NCBI GenBank assembly: GCA_022072085.1 | Contig: JAJVII010000011.1 | Location: forward strand, 62,001 to 126,000 | Direction of reading: 5' to 3' | From: Phycisphaerae bacterium | Lineage (GTDB): Bacteria > Planctomycetota > Phycisphaerae > JAJVII01 | DNA length: 64,000 nt | Part shown: one piece after another, positions 58,854-64,000 of the stretch | Position numbering within the stretch: position 1 is the first letter of the stretch | Layout: each line of letters begins with the position of its first letter | Translations under genes and position numbers: made by a program | The notes under the pieces: model-generated | Seen by the model: the letters and a program-made list of their open reading frames with translations, nothing else | Database searches by the model: none | Told to the model about the DNA's origin: nothing

Positions 58854-60104
58854 TCAATTGCCGTCAGCGGGCGGGCCGTCGTTCGGAGGGCCGCTTCCCG
58901 GCGGCGGGCCGCCTTCGGGCGGGCCGGCGGGGCCCTGGCCCAGGCCCGGACGCGGACGGAATCGGCCGGTGCGCATCTTCTCGTGCATCGCCCGCAACTC
59001 AGCCAGCGTGACGGCGCCGTCGCCGTCGGTGTCGGCCTGCATCATGCGATCGACCTCGCGGCGGGGTATCTCGTCGCGGGTCAACTTGCCGTCGCGGTTG
59101 CGGTCCAGGGTTTCGAAGATCCGCTCAGCCGGCGGCGGCTGCTGCGGCTGCTCGCCGTCGTCCGGGCCTGCGGGGCCGGGCGGGGGCTGCTGTGGCACTT
59201 CGGGTTGCTGCGGCGGCTGGAGCGGCTGGGCCGGCGGCGCGGGCTGCGGATCCTGCGCGGTCGGCGCGGGCTGGCCTGTCGGCGGGACCACCGGCAACGT
59301 CGCCTGCGGCACGCCCGGAGTCGGCTGGGTCGGGGTCGTCGGCTGGGCCGACGGGGCCGGCGTCGGTTGGGCGGGCGTCGCGGGATTGCCCGACGCGACG
59401 GCCTGGTTGTTGCTCTGCGCGCGGTTGCCGGAGCTGATGCGATAGCCGATCCAGACGGCGGCCAGAATGATCAGCGCGGCCGCGACGGCGGTGGCGATGA
59501 CCCAGCGTCGGCTGGACGCGGCCGCCGCGCCGCGGGCGAACAGGCCGGCAGCGCCGCGTCCGCCCTGGGCGTCCAGCAGGATGCGGTAGACCGGAACCTT
59601 GCCCTGGATGTTGCGGAGTTCCTGTGGGCCGAGGAAAGTGGTCTGGAGTTCGAGACGGTTCTTCACCACGTCGTAGACGGTCTGCGAGATGCAGATGCCG
59701 CCGGGCTCGGCCTTGGCCTGGAGCCGCGAGGCGATATTCACGCCGTCGCCCATCACGTCGTTCTCGCTGAGGAAGACGTCGCCGAGGTGGATGCCGATGC
59801 GGTGCTTGAGCATCTGGTCGCTGGGCAGCTTGGTCTCGGCGTTGGCCAGCGTCTGCTGTATCTTCAGGGCGCAGCTCACCGCCTGGACCGCGCTGCTGAA
59901 GTACATGAGCAGCCCGTCGCCGGTGTTCTTGAGGATCTGGCCCTCGTGGCTTTCGCTGAGGCGGCGCATCATCGCGAAGTCGCGCTGCGTCAGCTTGAGC
60001 GTCTTGGTGTCGTTGACGGACATGAGCTGGCTGAAGCCCACCACGTCGGTGAAGACGATGGCTGCCAGCACCCGGCGGGGATTGGCCTGCGTCGATTCGC
60101 TCAC
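58854..60104 (-). CDS. Adenylate cyclase/EF-hand fusion membrane protein
   Basis: The 416-residue protein joins a class III nucleotidyl cyclase domain (residues about 10-175), a membrane helix, a Pro/Gln-rich linker and two EF-hands. The cyclase has AAIVFTDVVGFSQLM (metal Asp), the second metal Asp in NTGDGLLMYF, and MGDGVNIASRLQAKAEPGGI with the Asn/Arg pair. The helix is WVIATAVAAALIILAAVWIG. The EF loops are DRNRDGKLTRDE and DTDGDGAVTLAE. Ca2+ outside the membrane could thus be linked to a cytoplasmic cyclase. The GTG start has GGGAGCGCCAT before it. The C-terminal tail is rich in Pro and Gly. Confidence 0.88.
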   Translation of the reverse strand: MSESTQANPRRVLAAIVFTDVVGFSQLMSVNDTKTLKLTQRDFAMMRRLSESHEGQILKNTGDGLLMYFSSAVQAVSCALKIQQTLANAETKLPSDQMLKHRIGIHLGDVFLSENDVMGDGVNIASRLQAKAEPGGICISQTVYDVVKNRLELQTTFLGPQELRNIQGKVPVYRILLDAQGGRGAAGLFARGAAAASSRRWVIATAVAAALIILAAVWIGYRISSGNRAQSNNQAVASGNPATPAQPTPAPSAQPTTPTQPTPGVPQATLPVVPPTGQPAPTAQDPQPAPPAQPLQPPQQPEVPQQPPPGPAGPDDGEQPQQPPPAERIFETLDRNRDGKLTRDEIPRREVDRMMQADTDGDGAVTLAELRAMHEKMRTGRFRPRPGLGQGPAGPPEGGPPPGSGPPNDGPPADGN

Positions 60105-60182
60105 ATGGCGCTCCCACGGGAAGAGGTGATCGCCCCATTCTATGCCGGGGCGCGGGCGGCGGTCAAAGGAATCGGCCCGTAT

Positions 60183-61646
60183 TCACGCCGGCAGCAGCGG
60201 CACGTCGGCGGCCAGCAGCGCCGCCCGCAGGCGGGCCGTGTCCACGTTGCGGGCGGCCTGGCCGGCCGCCATCAGCGCCGCGGCGGTCCCGGCGGCCTGT
60301 CCGAACTGCATCGCGTTGATCATCACCCGGATCGCGCCGGCGCTGTTGTGCTCGGCGCCGATGCATCGCCCGGCCGCCAGCACGTTGTCCAGCGCCCGCG
60401 GCGCCAGCGAGCGGTAGGGCGCCTGCCAGCAGAGCGTGTCGCGCTTCGGGGCGCCGGGGGCGGCGTTGTCCCAGCGGGTCTCGGTGCGGGTCATGTCGCC
60501 GGCGAATTCGACGCGCCGCCCGTCGAGGTACTCGAAGACGATTCCCGGGCCGGTCGGGTTGTGGATGTCGATGGGGTAGCAGCCCTGGGCGATGGCGTCG
60601 TCGAAGCGGCGGCCCTCGAGGACCTCCTCGCGGGTGAGCTGGTGCTCAGCCAGGATGCGGTGGCTCTCGCGCACGCCGATCTGGGCGCCGATGTCGACGA
60701 GGTAGCTCTCCTCCCAGCCGGGCATTTCGCGCATCTTGCCCAGCACCCAGCGCATCTGGTAGCGGGCCTCCAGCTCAGCCCGGCTGAAGTCGCGCGTGTC
60801 GGCGCAGTTCACGCCCGGCACGCGCGTGCCGGCCCACATCATCTCGCGGTCGTCCCAGATGCCCTTGGTTCCCCAGAGGAAGCAGGGGTACTTGCCGCCG
60901 TTGTAGTCCATCACGTCGGCGAACAGCCGGGCCTGTATGCCTCGGCCCTCGCCGCTCTCCTTGGGGTCGCCCAGCCCGCCGACGCGGAAACAGAGCGTGG
61001 GCGGCTGGCAGCGGTGCCGGGCGTCGCCGATGTGCGTCGCCGGTTCGCTCAGGCCGGCCTTGCGGACCAGGTCCGCGTCGCCGGTGCAGTCGATGAACAC
61101 GTCGGCGCGGACCGCGCCGCGCCCGCCCTTGCCCTCGACGATGGCCGCGGTGATCCGGCGGCCGTCGCGCAGGGCGCCGGCCAGGAACGTGTTGAACAGC
61201 AGCTTGACGCCGCTGCCGACGACCAGGTCGTCCATCACCAGCTTGGTCGTCTCGGAGCAGACGGTCCAGTTGCCGGTCTCGCCGTCGTCCTTGTAGTTGC
61301 GGGCGGCCCCCAGACGCTGGAGGCGGCGGATGATTTCCTCGGCCAGCCCGCCGATGACCTTCGTCGCCCCGTCCGTGCCGTAGAGCGTGTGCCAGACGTT
61401 GACGTTGGCCGCGGTGGCCATGCCGCCCAGGTAGCCGTGCCGCTCGATGAGCACGACGCGTTTGCCCGCGCGGGCCGCGGCGGCTGCGGCGCAGACGCCC
61501 GCGGGTCCGCCGCCCAGAACGGCCACGTCGCACTCGGCGACGACTGGCAGCTCGCGGGCCGGCTCGGTCATTGTGCCGGCGCCTGGCGTCGGCAGGCAGT
61601 CGGGCAGGGGGAAAGCGACCTCGAACGGGAGCTGACGACGGTTCAT
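60183..61646 (-). CDS. FAD-dependent oxidoreductase
   Basis: The 487-residue protein has an N-terminal Rossmann fold (CDVAVLGGGPAGVCAAAAAA) and a GMATAANVNVWHTLYGTDGA block. VFIDCTGDADLVRKAGL is the second FAD-contact motif (a GD-type), and DNVLAAGRCIGAEHNSAGAI near the C-terminus is typical of the FAD_oxidored family (PF12831). Members are common in planctomycetes, with no clear substrate. The ATG has AGGTGAGCC. It lies alone between the cyclase and the CHRD lipoprotein (divergent), so no operon partner suggests a role. Confidence 0.88.
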   Translation of the reverse strand: MNRRQLPFEVAFPLPDCLPTPGAGTMTEPARELPVVAECDVAVLGGGPAGVCAAAAAARAGKRVVLIERHGYLGGMATAANVNVWHTLYGTDGATKVIGGLAEEIIRRLQRLGAARNYKDDGETGNWTVCSETTKLVMDDLVVGSGVKLLFNTFLAGALRDGRRITAAIVEGKGGRGAVRADVFIDCTGDADLVRKAGLSEPATHIGDARHRCQPPTLCFRVGGLGDPKESGEGRGIQARLFADVMDYNGGKYPCFLWGTKGIWDDREMMWAGTRVPGVNCADTRDFSRAELEARYQMRWVLGKMREMPGWEESYLVDIGAQIGVRESHRILAEHQLTREEVLEGRRFDDAIAQGCYPIDIHNPTGPGIVFEYLDGRRVEFAGDMTRTETRWDNAAPGAPKRDTLCWQAPYRSLAPRALDNVLAAGRCIGAEHNSAGAIRVMINAMQFGQAAGTAAALMAAGQAARNVDTARLRAALLAADVPLLPA

Positions 61647-61822
61647 GGCTCACCTCGCGTCCGCGACCTGCGGCGGTCGTCAGCATACAGCCACGCCGAC
61701 CCCTTGCAAGCACGGCCTGCCGGGCGGCGTCTGGATTTGCGCCGGGTTGGCCGTACAATGAAGCGGGTGTGGGAACCGGGGCCTTTCGATCGTTGACGTG
61801 AACTCATTGAAGAGGGCGAGCC

Positions 61823-62299
61823 ATGACACGGATGACGATGGCGGCGATGCTCGGGGCGGCGATCCTGCTGGGCGCGGGCGGTTGCGGATACGAGGCCGAC
61901 CTGACCACTTCGCAGGTGGTCCCGCCGACGGCGCTGCGGGCCACCGGCGATGCGGCCTTCCGCTACGACAAGGTTGCGATGGACCTGGGCTACGAGGTGA
62001 ATGTCGAGGACATCGAGGGGGTGAACGGGGCGGCCGTCTACCTCGGCCGTGAAGCCGAGAACGGCGAGAAGGTGCTCGACCTCTACGGCAGCCGCAAGGA
62101 GGGCGTCTTCAGCGGCCGCCTGGTCCGCGGCACCGCCAAGTCCGCCGACCTGGTCGGCCCGCTGGCCGGCAAGCCCATGAGCGACCTGGTCAAGGCCTTC
62201 GACGAGGAGCGGGCCTACCTGCTGGTGAACAACGAGAAGTATCCCGCCGGCGCCATCCGAGGCCAGATCCTCCACAAGCCCTGGTACAAGTTCTGGTGA
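61823..62299 (+). CDS. CHRD-domain lipoprotein
   Basis: The 158-residue protein has a lipoprotein signal (MTRMTMAAMLGAAILLGAGG then CGYEAD). The mature domain has VEDIEGVNGAAVYLGREAE, GVFSGRLVRGTAKSADLVGP and YLLVNNEKYPAGAIRGQILH, the hallmarks of CHRD domains (H/NxxxxPxGxIRGQI). CHRD domains are beta-rich and bind unknown targets in bacterial secreted proteins. GAGGGCGAGCC precedes the ATG. The 110-bp repeat copy B starts 31 bp after its stop. Confidence 0.85.
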   Translation: MTRMTMAAMLGAAILLGAGGCGYEADLTTSQVVPPTALRATGDAAFRYDKVAMDLGYEVNVEDIEGVNGAAVYLGREAENGEKVLDLYGSRKEGVFSGRLVRGTAKSADLVGPLAGKPMSDLVKAFDEERAYLLVNNEKYPAGAIRGQILHKPWYKFW

Positions 62300-62330
62300 G
62301 CCGCAGGGGTCGTCAAGAGAAGTCCTCATT

Positions 62331-62440
62331 AACCACAGAGACACGGAGGCACAGAGAGATCAAGAGAAGAAGGGATAGGGTTCCGACTCCTTATGTCCTC
62401 GATTCCATCTTCTCGGTGTCTCTGCGCCTCTGTGGTGAAT
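62331..62440. repeat. 110-bp CACAGAG-class hairpin element, copy B
   Basis: It starts AACCACAGAGACACGGAGGC and ends GCGCCTCTGTGGTGAAT. It is the same length as copy A (49516-49625) and aligns gaplessly at 91 of 110 positions. The arms are strongest, while the middle (about 30 bp) has most of the differences. The flanks share no further similarity that I can see. Confidence 0.92.
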
Positions 62441-62495
62441 ACTTCCGCAGGATTCCGTATACGTTTGGTCGCTGCAACGTCGTTCGTTCCTGCCG

Positions 62496-64000
62496 CTACC
62501 ACGCCAGCGGCTGCTGCCAGGCCTGCTTGAGGGCGGCCACGTCGGCTTCGATGACCTTCGCGCCGCGGTGCGTCAGCGTCAGCGTCGGCTTGGCGGCGAA
62601 CTTGCCCAGGACAGCCGACGGAACATCGCCCAGCGACTTCCGCAGGGCGTCCAGCTTCGCGGGCTCGACCTCCAGCAGGTAACGCGACGGCGACTCGCCG
62701 AACAGGGCGGCGGCGGCGTCGGCGTTGACAGCGTCCAGTTCGCCGGCGAAGCCCAGCCCGCCGGCCAGGCACATCTCGGCGATCGCGACGGCCAGCCCGC
62801 CCTCGGAGCAGTCGTGGGCGGCGCGGACCCCGCCCGCGGCGATCGCCCCGGCGACGGCGCGGGCGATCCGGGGGCCCTGCTTCAAATCGACGACCGGGGG
62901 CGCCCCGGCTGCGAGCGGGGGGGCCTGGAGGGCGTGCGGGTCGCGATCGCTGGTGACCAGTTCGTAGTGCGAGCCGGTCAGCGAGTCCTGCGTCGCGCCG
63001 ACCAACAGCAGCACGTTGTCGTCGGCCTTGGCGTCCATGCTCGCACAGCGGGTCACGTCGGCGACGATCGCGATGCCGGAGATCAGCAGCGTCGGCGGGA
63101 TCGTGATGACGCTGCCATCGGCGGCGACGAACTCGTTGTTCAGCGAGTCCTTGCCGCTGATGAAGGGCGTGCCGTACGCCAGGGCCCCGTCGTAGCAGGC
63201 CTGGGCGGCCAGCACGAGCGAGCCCAGCCGATCCGGCTTGGCGCAATTGCCCCAGCAGAAGTTGTCCAGGATCGCGATGCGGTCGATGTCCGCGCCGACG
63301 CAGACCAGGTTCCGCACGCACTCGTCGATCGCGTGCAGGGCCATCTGGTAAGGGTCGATGTCGCCCAGCCTCGGGCTCATGCCGCAGGCCAGCGCCACGC
63401 CGCGCGGCGAGCCGAGCACCGGCTGAAAGACCGCCCCGTCGCCGGGCCCGTCGTTGACGGCGCCGACCAGCGGCTTGATGACCGAACCGCCCTGGACCTC
63501 GTGGTCATACTGGCGGACGACCCACTCCTTGGACGCGATGTTCCAGTGACCCAGCAGGCGCTTGAGGGCGTCGGTGTGACTCAATGCGGAATGCGGAGTG
63601 CGGAGTGCGGAGGGGGGCGCGGGACGCCATTCCGCTTTGCGCGTGTACTTCGGCAGGCCGTCGTGGAGGAATTCCATCTCCAGCTCGCCGACCGGCTCGC
63701 CCTTGTAGGACAGCCGTAGGATGCGGTCGTCTGCGAACGTGCCGATGACGGTGGCCTCGACGTCCTCGGAGGCGAACAGCGCGAGCAGGGCGGCGACGTC
63801 CTTCTGCGGGACCGCGAGCACCATCCGCTCCTGGGCCTCGCTGATCCAGATTTCGGTGTAGCTGAGGCCGGCGTATTTCAGCGGCACGGTCTCCAGGTTC
63901 ACCTGGGCGCCCAGCGTCTCGCCCATCTCGCCGACGGCGCTGGACAGGCCGCCCGCGCCGCAGTCGGTGATCGCGCTGTAGAGCCCGCGGCGGCGGGCCT
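62496..64000 (-). CDS. purL: Phosphoribosylformylglycinamidine synthase II (FGAM synthase), N-terminus cut
   Basis: The enzyme converts FGAR to FGAM in purine synthesis. The visible C-terminal 501 codons hold AITDCGAGGLSSAVGEMGE, MVLAVPQKDVAALLALFASE, WVVRQYDHEVQGGSVIKPLV, DIDPYQMALHAIDECVRNLV, NFCWGNCAKPDRLGSLVLA, GTPFISGKDSLNNEF and VRAAHDCSEGGLAVAIAEM. The order matches the stand-alone small PurL type. An insertion (RPAPPSALRTPHSALSHTDA region) sits between AEW and the WNIASKEW block and is encoded by a GCGGAGTGCGG repeat at 63581-63636. The 5' end lies beyond the window. Confidence 0.95.
   Translation of the reverse strand, partial: ARRRGLYSAITDCGAGGLSSAVGEMGETLGAQVNLETVPLKYAGLSYTEIWISEAQERMVLAVPQKDVAALLALFASEDVEATVIGTFADDRILRLSYKGEPVGELEMEFLHDGLPKYTRKAEWRPAPPSALRTPHSALSHTDALKRLLGHWNIASKEWVVRQYDHEVQGGSVIKPLVGAVNDGPGDGAVFQPVLGSPRGVALACGMSPRLGDIDPYQMALHAIDECVRNLVCVGADIDRIAILDNFCWGNCAKPDRLGSLVLAAQACYDGALAYGTPFISGKDSLNNEFVAADGSVITIPPTLLISGIAIVADVTRCASMDAKADDNVLLLVGATQDSLTGSHYELVTSDRDPHALQAPPLAAGAPPVVDLKQGPRIARAVAGAIAAGGVRAAHDCSEGGLAVAIAEMCLAGGLGFAGELDAVNADAAAALFGESPSRYLLEVEPAKLDALRKSLGDVPSAVLGKFAAKPTLTLTHRGAKVIEADVAALKQAWQQPLAW
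63581..63636. repeat. GCGGAGTGCGGAATG-class repeat inside purL
   Basis: TCAATGCGGAATGCGGAGTG and CGGAGTGCGGAGGGGGG on the plus strand give, on the coding strand, peptides such as SALRTPHSALS. The repeat keeps the reading frame and inserts about 20 residues into PurL. The class is also found at 52873-52985. Confidence 0.85.

Noticed and set aside
1-64000. tRNA, rRNA or transposase genes
   Set aside because: No TGGTTCxANNCC-type T-loop with a cloverleaf context, no rRNA core, and no DDE/DEDD transposase motif was recognised, although a short tRNA could be missed by eye.

Overview
The window is high-GC DNA from what looks like a planctomycete of the Phycisphaerae type. This rests on two PEP-CTERM proteins with σ54-like promoters, many secreted proteins and lipoproteins carrying Thr-Thr-Gln-Pro (TTQP) linkers, a nine-PAS histidine kinase, URO-D-like methyltransferases, and a scattering of hairpin-forming intergenic repeats. 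No rRNA, tRNA, CRISPR array, insertion sequence or replication origin was recognised. About 50 protein genes are supported. The genes at both edges (tpiA, purL) are cut by the window.

Layout. 1-3.0 kb: tpiA, DAHP synthase and pheA (central carbon and aromatic amino acid synthesis). 3.4-8.0 kb: a secreted TPR protein, a TerC membrane protein and asnB. 8.1-12.4 kb: a family 2 glycosyltransferase, two secreted beta-propeller-like proteins and a sulfotransferase. 12.5-20.3 kb: ahcY with a clear σ70-type promoter, a lipoprotein, then lemA, two paralogous secreted proteins, a GNAT enzyme, an HtpX-like protease and a URO-D-like enzyme, all on the plus strand. 20.5-25.9 kb: a LuxR-type response regulator translationally coupled to a soluble 1588-residue sensor kinase. 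26.1-29.6 kb: an MFS transporter, recN and a tRNA-binding protein. 30.1-35.2 kb: three related secreted proteins with LTxEQ motifs, interrupted by a glycosyltransferase. 35.4-46 kb: a lipoprotein, a C45-type acyltransferase, a transglutaminase-like lipoprotein, cysteine synthase, a second URO-D-like protein, a PDZ protein, a Gfo/Idh/MocA oxidoreductase, and an acyltransferase overlapping a CpaB/SAF protein. 46-52 kb: an LtaS-like sulfatase-fold membrane enzyme, a MetE-like protein, a secreted alpha/beta hydrolase and a PEP-CTERM protein. 53-58 kb: nadE, a lower-GC DUF3800 plus BECR-nuclease-like pair, an M50-like membrane protease and a second PEP-CTERM protein. 58-64 kb: a GNAT enzyme, an adenylate cyclase/EF-hand fusion, an FAD oxidoreductase, a CHRD lipoprotein and purL.

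How the parts relate. Most of the window is a mosaic of short operons for core metabolism and for the cell envelope. The asnB, glycosyltransferase, sulfotransferase and PEP-CTERM genes fit a cell that makes and decorates surface polysaccharide, but no exosortase lies here.

The most unusual signal is a set of repeat elements that usually sit right next to stop codons. They fall in several sequence classes (GGGTCAG heptamers, CACAGAG, GATTTTGGATTTCAGATTG, GCGGAGTGCGGAATG). Two 110-bp copies more than 12 kb apart align without gaps at 91 of 110 positions. Related sequence appears in frame inside asnB, nadE and purL, adding low-complexity peptides to enzymes that are normally well conserved. The second candidate for a novel system is the lower-GC, translationally coupled DUF3800 plus BECR-like pair at 54.85-56.04 kb.
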